DNA from: an uncultured Lachnospiraceae bacterium
GTDB lineage: Bacteria > Bacillota > Clostridia > Lachnospirales > Lachnospiraceae
Direction: 5' to 3'
Assembly (NCBI GenBank): GCA_902797565.1
Contig: CADBTO010000026.1
Span: forward strand, 1 to 5,225
DNA length: 5,225 nucleotides
Shown here: one piece after another, positions 1 through 5,225 of the stretch
How positions within the stretch are numbered: position 1 is the stretch's first letter
How the letters are laid out: every line of letters starts with the position of its first letter
The notes under the pieces: model-generated
Told to the model about the DNA's origin: nothing
The model's database searches: none
Seen by the model: only the letters and a program-made list of their open reading frames with translations
Position numbers and translations under genes: made by a program

Positions 1-672
1 CTTCACGGACTCTTTAATTGTAACGAGGGATTTCTTCGGTCCGGGCACGCTCCCTTTCACAAGGAGAATCCCCTTCTCGGCATCCACACGGACAACTTCC
101 AGGTTCTGTACCGTCACCTGCACGCTGCCCATATGTCCGGGCATCCCTTTGCCCTTGAACACCTTGGAAGGCGAGGAGCAGGCACCATTGGAACCCTGAT
201 GGCGATGGAATTTGGAACCGTGTGCCATCGGTCCGCGATGCTGTCCCAGACGCTTGATGGCGCCCTGGAATCCCTTTCCTTTGGAGATTGCAGTCGCATC
301 GATCTTGTCCCCGGCTTCGAAGATATCTGCTTTGATCTCCTGTGCCAGAGCATACTCGCTTGCGTTTTCAAATTGAAACTCTCTTACATAGCGCTTGGGT
401 TCCACCCCGGCCTTATCGAAATGCCCCTTCATCGGACGGCTCACGCCATGGCGGTGTACCACCGTTTTCTTCCCTGCCGCGTCTTTGTTGACAATCTTCA
501 CTTTCTTGTCTTCAAACGCAACCTGCACAGCTTCATAGCCGTCATTTTCTTTTGTCTTGATCTGGGTCACATAGCATGGACCCGCTTCCAGGACGGTTAC
601 AGGGATCAGCTCGCCGTCTTCCGCGAACACCTGCGTCATCCCAAGCTTCTTCGTAAGAATCGCTTTTTTCAT
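1..672 (-). CDS. rplC: 50S ribosomal protein L3, 3' end outside window
   Basis: Ribosomal protein L3 binds 23S rRNA early in 50S subunit assembly and reaches towards the peptidyl transferase centre. The frame is open from the ATG at 672 to the left edge, giving 224 residues with no stop. The N-terminus [16 protein letters not shown] and the central block around residues 129-160 ([27 protein letters not shown]), then [12 protein letters not shown] (171-182) and [10 protein letters not shown] (188-197), are typical of bacterial L3. The start is fixed by AGGAGG at 683-688, 10 nt upstream. The protein is already longer than the roughly 209 residues usual in Firmicutes. The excess is an insert at about residues 64-81, between VNK and KGHFDKAG. 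It is the third gene in this reading of the S10 operon, after rpsJ and a small ORF. The identity is certain; only the C-terminal few residues are missing. Confidence 0.98.
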   Translation of the reverse strand, partial: MKKAILTKKLGMTQVFAEDGELIPVTVLEAGPCYVTQIKTKENDGYEAVQVAFEDKKVKIVNKDAAGKKTVVHRHGVSRPMKGHFDKAGVEPKRYVREFQFENASEYALAQEIKADIFEAGDKIDATAISKGKGFQGAIKRLGQHRGPMAHGSKFHRHQGSNGACSSPSKVFKGKGMPGHMGSVQVTVQNLEVVRVDAEKGILLVKGSVPGPKKSLVTIKESVK

Positions 673-682
673 AAAAAATTTT

Positions 683-688
683 CCTCCT
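683..688 (-). promoter_or_regulatory. Ribosome binding site of rplC
   Basis: AGGAGG on the minus strand, 10 nt before the ATG at 672. It is a full-strength Shine-Dalgarno and fixes the rplC start. Confidence 0.85.
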
Positions 689-701
689 AACTACAGCGGA
701 A

Positions 702-716
702 CAGCGATTTTCGCTG
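702..716 (-). promoter_or_regulatory. Small hairpin in the rplC 5' gap
   Basis: On the minus strand CAGCGA and TCGCTG can pair with a 3-nt loop, or CAGCG with CGCTG around a 5-nt loop. A second CGCTGT copy follows immediately (about 693-698), so the 5' arm has two alternative partners. It lies 14 nt before the rplC Shine-Dalgarno. There is no U-tract after it, so it is not an intrinsic terminator. It may be a processing or translation-control element, or have no role. Confidence 0.35.
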
Positions 717-730
717 CTCATACTAGTCGT

Positions 731-874
731 CTAGTCTTCCAGGCCTTTTTGTGTATCCTCCACAAGTTCTGCGATGATCTGTTTTACAGCCACCGTATCA
801 CCATTCTTTTCCGCCTCTTGAAGCTCCTTCAAACGACGGAGCAGCTGGCGCAAATAACTCTTGAATACACTCAT
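731..874 (-). CDS. Small ORF between rpsJ and rplC, 47 aa
   Basis: This frame lies in the gap between rpsJ and rplC. It starts at ATG 874 and ends at TAG 731-733, encoding 47 residues (MSVFKSYLRQLLRRLKELQE at the N-terminus, VEDTQKGLED at the C-terminus). The start codon is 12 nt after the rpsJ stop and is preceded by GGTGGAG (878-884), only 3 nt away, so the ribosome site is good in sequence but tightly spaced. The protein is highly charged, with two amphipathic helical stretches separated by a turn at residues 23-25 (NGD), as in a helical hairpin. No cysteine, signal peptide or membrane segment is seen. I do not recognise a family. Cotranscription with S10 and L3 suggests a ribosome- or translation-linked role, which is inference. 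It could also be a chance ORF, but the start, spacing and composition all favour a gene. Confidence 0.7.
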   Translation of the reverse strand: MSVFKSYLRQLLRRLKELQEAEKNGDTVAVKQIIAELVEDTQKGLED

Positions 875-886
875 ATGCTCCACCGT

Positions 887-1204
887 TTATTTCGTCTTCA
901 TCTTGATATCGATGTAGACACCGGCAGGCATTTCCAGCCTGGAGAGCGCATCGACCGTCTTCTGGGTCGGTGTCTCAATGTCGATCAGCCTCTTGTGGGT
1001 TCTCTGTTCGAATTGCTCACGGCTGTCTTTGTACTTGTGGACCGCACGCAGGATCGTCACCACTTCCTTCTTTGTCGGAAGAGGCACCGGCCCGCTGACC
1101 CTGGCACCGTTTTTCTTCACCGTGTCAATGATCTTCCTTGCGGATGCGTCCACCAGCTCGTGGTCATACGCTTTCAGAGTAATCCTCATCACCTGTGCTG
1201 CCAT
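887..1204 (-). CDS. rpsJ: 30S ribosomal protein S10
   Basis: S10 is a 30S head protein and, as NusE, also a partner of NusB in transcription antitermination. The 105-residue product has the whole family signature: [14 protein letters not shown] (residues 6-19), the loop [12 protein letters not shown] (36-47) that enters the ribosome, and [18 protein letters not shown] (74-91). Length is normal for the family. The ATG at 1204 is preceded by AGGAGG at 1216-1221 with an 11-nt spacer that ends in seven T residues. It is the first gene after the operon promoter at 1486-1514, with a leader of about 275 nt, and the next ORF starts 12 nt after its stop. Confidence 0.98.
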   Translation of the reverse strand: MAAQVMRITLKAYDHELVDASARKIIDTVKKNGARVSGPVPLPTKKEVVTILRAVHKYKDSREQFEQRTHKRLIDIETPTQKTVDALSRLEMPAGVYIDIKMKTK

Positions 1205-1479
1205 AAAAAAAGTCGCCTCCTTTTCGCACTTTTCTTTTGGGCATCCATCCTCGTTTTTGATGGCTGCCGGAAGTACGACAAGCGGTGACTAACACACTCA
1301 CCCGTGCGTGTCCTTTTTTGAAAAATAACACACAGCGAGTACCTATCCAAGGCGGCATCCCACGGATACCTGTGTCAGTGACTTGTCGTCTGTTTCTTGA
1401 ACGAGACATTTGCTCCACGGAAAACCTGTGGTCGTGAGTCCCACAGCAACCTCCGCTTCACAGCTATCTTGCCACAACA
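1205..1479 (-). promoter_or_regulatory. S10 operon 5' leader, structured
   Basis: The stretch between the operon promoter and rpsJ has no convincing gene. It contains several paired elements on the minus strand. CTGTGG (1446-1441) pairs with CCACAG (1431-1426) around a 9-nt loop. A long helix joins 1372-1389 with 1275-1295: ACGACAAG and CTGACAC each pair fully (one G-U), separated by an internal loop. Inside it TATCC (1368-1364) pairs with GGATA (1338-1334). A further hairpin pairs 1259-1267 with 1241-1249, eight of nine positions matched. Leaders of S10 operons in some bacteria bind L4 for autogenous control. That this leader does so is inference. Confidence 0.6.
1208..1233 (-). promoter_or_regulatory. 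Hairpin enclosing the rpsJ Shine-Dalgarno
   Basis: On the minus strand AAAAGTGC (1233-1226) pairs with GC plus ACTTTT (1216-1208), with one bulged G at 1214. The 9-nt loop GAAAAGGAG carries most of the AGGAGG ribosome binding site (1216-1221). The 3' arm runs into T residues just before the start codon. Such a fold could modulate initiation on rpsJ. The arm is A/U-rich, so the stability is modest. Confidence 0.4.
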
Positions 1480-1485
1480 TCCGCA

Positions 1486-1514
1486 ATTATACTACGGCTT
1501 TCTGATTTTTGCAA
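1486..1514 (-). promoter_or_regulatory. Sigma-A promoter of the S10 operon
   Basis: On the minus strand the -35 is TTGCAA (1514-1509), followed by a 17-bp spacer and a perfect TATAAT -10 (1491-1486). Transcription should begin near 1479. Upstream (about 1515-1545) the strand is rich in A and T tracts, as in an UP element, which fits a highly expressed ribosomal operon. Confidence 0.85.
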
Positions 1515-1531
1515 GCGAAATATTGGATTTT

Positions 1532-1551
1532 TTGTTCTTTTTTCAGAACAA
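1532..1551. repeat. 7-bp inverted repeat upstream of the S10 promoter
   Basis: TTGTTCT (1532-1538) and AGAACAA (1545-1551) are perfect inverted copies with a 6-nt spacer. The element lies about 18 bp upstream of the minus-strand -35, where an activator or repressor could sit. It could also be chance in AT-rich sequence. Confidence 0.4.
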
Positions 1552-1553
1552 TA

Positions 1554-1598
1554 TGCCAAGTTCGGCATTTTCCCGAAAACACGCACGAATCTGCCGAA
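1554..1598. repeat. Cluster of TGCCRA-type inverted motifs
   Basis: TTCGGCA at 1561-1567 is matched by the inverted copy TGCCGAA at 1592-1598, and a related TGCCAAG lies at 1554-1560. Between them TTTTC (1568-1572) and GAAAA (1575-1579) form a compact near-palindrome. The cluster lies in the shared divergent control region. A regulator site is possible; none is recognised. Confidence 0.35.
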
Positions 1599-1615
1599 AA
1601 ACATAGCAATTCATC

Positions 1616-1652
1616 ATAGAAATCCTGATATAGAAATCACAATATAGAAATC
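1616..1652 (+). repeat. Three 14-bp direct repeats, ATAGAAATC core
   Basis: The 9-mer ATAGAAATC occurs exactly at 1616-1624, 1630-1638 and 1644-1652, a constant period of 14 bp with 5-bp variable linkers. The third copy covers the -35 (1645-1650) of the methyltransferase promoter. This is a possible operator or a small tandem expansion. Confidence 0.75.
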
Positions 1653-1673
1653 CCTGGCTAGTTGTGCTAGAAT
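1645..1673 (+). promoter_or_regulatory. Promoter of the methyltransferase gene
   Basis: An extended -10 element, TG (1665-1666) then C and TAGAAT (1668-1673), is preceded 17 bp upstream by TAGAAA (1645-1650), a 4 of 6 match to TTGACA. Transcription would start near 1680, giving a leader of about 32 nt. Confidence 0.65.
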
Positions 1674-1711
1674 CGTGTGGATACTGATTCTAAACAAAAA
1701 GGAGATTGAGA

Positions 1712-2602
1712 ATGTGGACAACAACCAACTGGAATGATTACGAGGTCCTAGACACTTCGTCCGGTGAAAAGCTGGAACGCTGGGGCAATTTTCTCCTGAT
1801 CCGCCCCGACCCCCAGGTCATCTGGCATACGCCCAGAAAACACCCCGGGTGGACGCATCCAAACGCGCACTACCACCGCAGCAAGAAGGGCGGCGGAAGC
1901 TGGGAGTTTTTTGACCTGCCGGAGGAATGGGAGATCTCCTACCCAACCGCCGCCGGCGATCTGCGCTTTGCCCTGAAGCCCTTTTCCTTCAAGCACACCG
2001 GACTTTTTCCGGAGCAGGCTGCAAACTGGGACTGGTTCGTTCCAATTATAATAGAAGAAACACAAAAACATCCCGAAAAACGGCCAAAAGTGCTGAACCT
2101 CTTCGCGTATACAGGCGGCGCGACCATTGCCGCTGCCAAAGCAGGCGCGTTCGTGACACATGTGGACGCCTCCAAAGGCATGGTCAGCTGGGCAAGGGAA
2201 AACGCCGTCCGTACCGGGCTGCCGGAAAACAGCATCCGCTGGCTGGTGGATGACTGCCAGAAATTTGTTGCGCGGGAAATCCGGCGCGGGAACCACTACG
2301 ACGCCATCATTATGGATCCACCATCCTATGGCAGGGGCCCGAAAGGCGAACTCTGGAAACTGGAAGAAAATATCTGGGAACTGATCCAAAGCGTATTCCA
2401 GCTGCTGCCGGAAGACCCTTTGTTTTTCCTGATCAACTCCTATACCACCGGGCTCTCACCCTCTGTCCTGTCCTATATGGCAGGGGAAACGCTTGGCAAA
2501 CACAAACAGCAGATCCAGGCAGAAGAACTGGCACTTCCCGTCACAGAAAGCGGGTTGTTCCTGCCCTGCGGCTCCAGCTGTCGTTATGCACGAGGAAACT
2601 AA
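1712..2602 (+). CDS. Class I SAM-dependent methyltransferase, RlmI-like
   Basis: A cytoplasmic methyltransferase of 296 residues. Motif I, NLFAYTGGATIAAAKAG (129-145), is the SAM-binding glycine loop. VDAS (151-154) supplies the acidic residue that usually contacts the SAM ribose. VDD (179-181) precedes motif IV, MDPPSYGRG (201-209), whose DPPSY form is typical of COG1092-type enzymes such as the 23S rRNA cytosine-C5 methyltransferase RlmI. FKHTGLFPEQ (93-102) matches the segment that precedes the SAM fold in that group. The protein is about 100 residues shorter than RlmI and lacks the N-terminal PUA domain; a Trp- and His-rich region takes its place (residues 1-80). The start is ATG 1712, 7 nt after AGGAG (1700-1704). 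An in-frame TTG at 1706 overlaps the ribosome site and is less likely. The substrate is unknown; RNA is the best guess. The gene is divergent from the S10 operon and convergent with the GTPase-like gene. Confidence 0.85.
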   Translation: MWTTTNWNDYEVLDTSSGEKLERWGNFLLIRPDPQVIWHTPRKHPGWTHPNAHYHRSKKGGGSWEFFDLPEEWEISYPTAAGDLRFALKPFSFKHTGLFPEQAANWDWFVPIIIEETQKHPEKRPKVLNLFAYTGGATIAAAKAGAFVTHVDASKGMVSWARENAVRTGLPENSIRWLVDDCQKFVAREIRRGNHYDAIIMDPPSYGRGPKGELWKLEENIWELIQSVFQLLPEDPLFFLINSYTTGLSPSVLSYMAGETLGKHKQQIQAEELALPVTESGLFLPCGSSCRYARGN

Positions 2603-2610
2603 TACAGTGC

Positions 2611-2648
2611 AGCATATGCCCTGTTCTTCATAGAACAGGGCATATGCT
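2611..2648. terminator. Perfect 17-bp inverted repeat, likely bidirectional terminator
   Basis: AGCATATGCCCTGTTCT (2611-2627) and its exact reverse complement (2632-2648) enclose a 4-nt loop, TCAT. It fills the 44-bp gap between two convergent genes, and its right arm runs 2 bases into the TAG stop (2647-2649) of the minus-strand gene. Position and symmetry fit a shared transcription stop. However, neither strand has a U-tract after the stem, so it is not a classical intrinsic terminator; it may work with Rho, or protect 3' ends. Confidence 0.6.
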
Positions 2649-4644
2649 ATGCCGCCGGACCATGCTCCAACAACCACTTCATATCCTTCTCAGAAAGTTC
2701 TTCATATAGAAGCCGGGATATGTCAGACCTTAAATCCCGTTCCAGTGCTACAGCATCATAATGCGGTGCAACTGTATACTCCATGGAACGATCCAGAATG
2801 CGCTGCGCTTCTTTCACACAGTCTTCCAGAAATCCCTCAATCGAGAGCATGCCGCGGATCTGCTCCAGAAACCGCTCCACTAGCTCCCGGCTCTTCTCTG
2901 CGATCTCACGCTCCATTTTCCCAGGATCAAAAATCGTACCGACACTCTCTTTTCCGGTGTCGAAAACTTCTGTATAGAACCACTCCGTTTCGTGCGCCAG
3001 TTTCTCGTCCAGCGCTCCCCTGTCAAAACGCCTGTTTCCGAATGCCGTTTTCCCAAGTATTGCGAAATCAATCTTTCTCCTGCTGATTTCTTCATACTCA
3101 TTTTTCCTGCTCTCCGGCAACTGCATGGTACTGACCAGGATCTGTGGTGCAAGAGCCTCAAACCGCTGTGCCGCTTTTTTCACAGCTGCTTTACGAAGCC
3201 CGGACAGTTCTGCCAGAAACGCGTCATCGCAAAAGATATGCTCCAAAAAAAGCTGCGGAAGATTCGACCGCAGTTCCGCTTCCGCGATCTTCCCGTTTTC
3301 CATCTCAAAACATGCTTTGCAGATCTCTCCCAAACCCGCCTCCAGCCGCTGCAATGCAAAACCACGGTAACGCTCCAGCACGGTCGAAAGGTTTTTGCTA
3401 TATTCCCCCTGCATCTCGTTCTGTGCAATGTCAATCTCTTCCTGGCCCTTTCCATACAACTGCAGAAACGCCTCTGCCTCTTCGTGAAAGGCCGTGATCT
3501 TCCCATTGAAACGGTCCACCAGTTCCTGAAGCCGCATCATCCATTGCTTCCGCAGATCTGCAAGAATCGCCGAAAACCCATGGTCAATCCGCTTTTTCAG
3601 CCCCTGGATCTGCGGGCTGTCCTGGCCTGTCTTCATATAATATTCCCAGCAGAGGGCCAGGTTCACACAAAACAGATCGTCCAATGAAAAATCGGATCCA
3701 AGCACGTTTTGCAGAAGCCGCTTTTTCTGCCTGCGCGCTGCCGTTCCCTGCGGTTCTTTCCCGTCATTGATGATAACCAGAAGCCGCTTCTTCCCTTTGA
3801 CCGATGAGATTTCCTCCCACTGCCTCCGGATTTCTTCGTTTCTGCCCTCATCTTCCAGATGCGCGGCACTGACCACCCATAAGATGACATCCGTTTCATA
3901 CCTGCGCACCACCTCAAACATCTGTTCCCGAAACAGTCTTGTTCCTGTCCTGGGCAGATCAATCAGAACATGGTCCCGCAGGAACGCGTTCTCCTTCACC
4001 CCCCAGCGGATTGCCCGGATATCGTGCACCTGCCGCGCCTGCTGCGCATACCTCTCCTCTGTGTCAGCCCGCCAGGAGGCCAGCAGGTTCCTTCCTTCCA
4101 GGCGTGCTTCTTCCTCCTTTTCATATGCTTCAAGCAGGTCTCCGAACGCACGCTCCTGCCGTTCAAAGATCTCCAGCGCACTCTCCCGGTCCATGCGCTC
4201 CTGGATCTTCTGTCCATTCTGAATCCGCTCCAGAACTGCGATATTTTCCGGCAGGCTGGTGTCAAAGATATGCATGCAAACGGATTGCCGAAGCGGAGAA
4301 ACCACGCCCCGCGCGGCTCCCAGAAGGCAGTTGAGCAGATGGCTCTTTCCTGCTTTCCGAAACCCCCGGACATACACATACTGCTCCAGCCCTGCACTCC
4401 TGCGGTATGTCGATTTCATCTGGCGCAGGTTCTCCTTATACGCGCAGATCTCCTCCAGCTGGAAACCGGGCACTTTCCCCCGCTTATATCTGGTATAACG
4501 GCCGATCACAGAATCAATCCGTACCTCGATTTTTTCAACCGCCGCAATCAGGTCATCCCGAAAAAAATCCTGCTGCCTCCGATCCAGCGCCAGGAACATC
4601 TGGAGCGTTCGATGGGACAGCCGTTCCACCGCCTTTTCATTCAT
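2647..4644 (-). CDS. Large P-loop GTPase-like protein, dynamin-like layout
   Basis: A 665-residue soluble protein. About 90 mostly helical residues come first, then a Walker A at residues 94-101 (GFRKAGKS) followed by HLLNCLLG. The sequence VLIDLPRTG (226-234) matches a G3 or Walker B position and recalls dynamin DLPG, but here Arg follows the Pro. WVVSAAHLEDEG (256-267) and LLVIINDGKEP (288-298) occupy the place of strands leading to G4. The canonical NKxD or TKxD is absent, so guanine specificity is doubtful. Residues 150-210 are a charged helical insert. Residues 350-665 are almost wholly helical, as in dynamin stalks. No membrane segment is seen. The ATG at 4644 has AAGGGG (4655-4660) 10 nt upstream. 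The gene follows the coiled-coil gene by 33 bp, so they are probably one operon. Alternatives are another P-loop NTPase of the septin or SrfC-like kind. The function is unknown. Confidence 0.6.
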   Translation of the reverse strand: MNEKAVERLSHRTLQMFLALDRRQQDFFRDDLIAAVEKIEVRIDSVIGRYTRYKRGKVPGFQLEEICAYKENLRQMKSTYRRSAGLEQYVYVRGFRKAGKSHLLNCLLGAARGVVSPLRQSVCMHIFDTSLPENIAVLERIQNGQKIQERMDRESALEIFERQERAFGDLLEAYEKEEEARLEGRNLLASWRADTEERYAQQARQVHDIRAIRWGVKENAFLRDHVLIDLPRTGTRLFREQMFEVVRRYETDVILWVVSAAHLEDEGRNEEIRRQWEEISSVKGKKRLLVIINDGKEPQGTAARRQKKRLLQNVLGSDFSLDDLFCVNLALCWEYYMKTGQDSPQIQGLKKRIDHGFSAILADLRKQWMMRLQELVDRFNGKITAFHEEAEAFLQLYGKGQEEIDIAQNEMQGEYSKNLSTVLERYRGFALQRLEAGLGEICKACFEMENGKIAEAELRSNLPQLFLEHIFCDDAFLAELSGLRKAAVKKAAQRFEALAPQILVSTMQLPESRKNEYEEISRRKIDFAILGKTAFGNRRFDRGALDEKLAHETEWFYTEVFDTGKESVGTIFDPGKMEREIAEKSRELVERFLEQIRGMLSIEGFLEDCVKEAQRILDRSMEYTVAPHYDAVALERDLRSDISRLLYEELSEKDMKWLLEHGPAA

Positions 4645-4654
4645 GATCAGAACA

Positions 4655-4660
4655 CCCCTT
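4655..4660 (-). promoter_or_regulatory. Ribosome binding site of the GTPase-like gene
   Basis: AAGGGG on the minus strand, 10 nt before ATG 4644. It is weaker than the other sites in the window. It selects this ATG over an out-of-frame ATG at 4640. Confidence 0.5.
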
Positions 4661-4677
4661 CATGTTTTCCACGTTTT

Positions 4678-5225
4678 TTATGCCGGAGGCTTTTTTACCG
4701 CTTTGCTCCTGGCAGGCTTTTCCGTTGTATTTTTTCCCATAGTCTTGATATAAATCAGCATCTTTTGGTCGATCGTCCTGCCGATCTTCCGCGCCATCTC
4801 CTCCTGGCTCTGCTTCATCCGCTCATCAATATTTTTCAGAATCGCATTTGCCATCCCTGCCATTTTCTCGTCCATTTTTCTGGAAAAAAGATCCAGCTTT
4901 TCATCCAGCTTCTCTTCCTCGCGCTTCATCCGGTCCTGGAAATACTGCTCTTCCCTGGCCAGTCTCGCCTCAAGCCGTTCTTCCAGCTGCGCGGCCGTCC
5001 GCTCTGCAAGCTGCCGGGCACCCTGTGCACTAATCGCCGAAACCTCTCTTCCATAATCCTCCGCCGCGATCACGAACTGCTCCCCGATTTTCCCAATATC
5101 TGTTTCCAGCCGCGCCGCAACTTCCTGCATCCCATCCCGTGCGGATTCCATCGCCTGCACAGACGCTTCGCTGCGCCCTGCCACCTCCTTCCAGGACTCG
5201 GAGATGCCTCCCCAGCCATCCGCCA
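4678..5225 (-). CDS. Coiled-coil protein, 5' end outside window
   Basis: The frame is open from the right edge to TAA at 4678-4680, with 181 visible residues. A GTG at 5184 could be read as a start, but the frame continues upstream in coding style (ADGWGGISESWKEV), and the GGAGG there abuts the GTG with no spacing. The true start is therefore probably at or beyond 5225. From about visible residue 60 to 160 the chain is a long charged coiled coil, rich in Glu, Lys, Arg and Gln with heptad-like hydrophobic spacing (AQLEERLEARLAREEQYF, then KLDEKLDLFSRKMDEKM). The C-terminus is a basic, Pro-containing tail (KPARSKAVKKPPA). There is no membrane segment in the visible part. I do not recognise the family. 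It directly precedes the GTPase-like gene, and a partner or scaffold role is inference. Confidence 0.7.
   Translation of the reverse strand, partial: ADGWGGISESWKEVAGRSEASVQAMESARDGMQEVAARLETDIGKIGEQFVIAAEDYGREVSAISAQGARQLAERTAAQLEERLEARLAREEQYFQDRMKREEEKLDEKLDLFSRKMDEKMAGMANAILKNIDERMKQSQEEMARKIGRTIDQKMLIYIKTMGKNTTEKPARSKAVKKPPA

Noticed and set aside
133..690. 185-codon open frame on the plus strand
   Set aside because: It lies antisense to rplC, which is certain, and its protein has no family features.
722..735. ACTAG/CTAGT inverted repeat as a terminator of the small ORF
   Set aside because: Only 5 bp with no U-tract on the minus strand; probably chance around the stop codon.
749..1288. 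179-codon open frame on the plus strand
   Set aside because: Antisense shadow of rpsJ and the small ORF, without a ribosome binding site.
1164..1418. 84-codon frame on the minus strand in the S10 leader as a leader peptide
   Set aside because: It starts with a GTG lacking a Shine-Dalgarno, runs 41 nt into rpsJ and overlaps the structured leader; the composition is not protein-like.
1616..1652. Direct repeats as a CRISPR remnant
   Set aside because: Units are 9 bp with 5-bp linkers, far too short for CRISPR repeats and spacers.
1706..1711. TTG at 1706 as methyltransferase start
   Set aside because: It leaves only one base after AGGAG, whereas ATG 1712 has a normal 7-nt spacer.
1748..2389. 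213-codon minus-strand frame
   Set aside because: Antisense to the methyltransferase, whose motifs are clear on the plus strand.
5182..5184. GTG at 5184 as the start of the coiled-coil gene
   Set aside because: The frame stays open to the window edge and the GGAGG directly abuts the GTG, leaving no spacer.

Overview
The window looks like a chromosomal piece from a Clostridia-type Firmicute, most likely a Lachnospiraceae member of moderate GC. I base this on the strong AGGAGG-type ribosome binding sites, the character of the S10 and L3 proteins, and a tight rpsJ-rplC order. The taxonomic call is an inference from memory, not a database search.

Left part (1 to about 1500, minus strand): this is the start of the S10 ribosomal protein operon, read right to left. 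It has a near-consensus sigma-A promoter (TTGCAA, 17 bp, TATAAT), a structured 5' leader of about 275 nt, rpsJ (S10), an overlooked 47-codon small ORF, and rplC (L3), which runs off the left edge. The small ORF and a roughly 16-residue insert in L3 are the least ordinary points here. The leader has several convincing hairpins, one of which places the rpsJ Shine-Dalgarno in its loop, so autogenous control is plausible.

Middle (about 1500 to 2650): a divergent control region carries three 14-bp direct repeats that run into the -35 of a plus-strand promoter. This promoter drives a class I SAM-dependent methyltransferase that resembles the catalytic part of the RlmI-type rRNA methyltransferases but has no N-terminal PUA domain. 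A perfect 17-bp inverted repeat fills the gap between this gene and the convergent gene to its right.

Right part (2647 to 5225, minus strand): a two-gene unit. The upstream gene, cut by the right edge, encodes a long charged coiled-coil protein with a basic tail. The downstream gene encodes a 665-residue P-loop protein with dynamin-like layout: a Walker A at residue 94, a DLP-type G3, and a long helical C-terminal half. Its G4 motif is degenerate. The pairing of a large GTPase-like protein with a coiled-coil partner is the best candidate in the window for an undescribed system, but its function cannot be read from the sequence.
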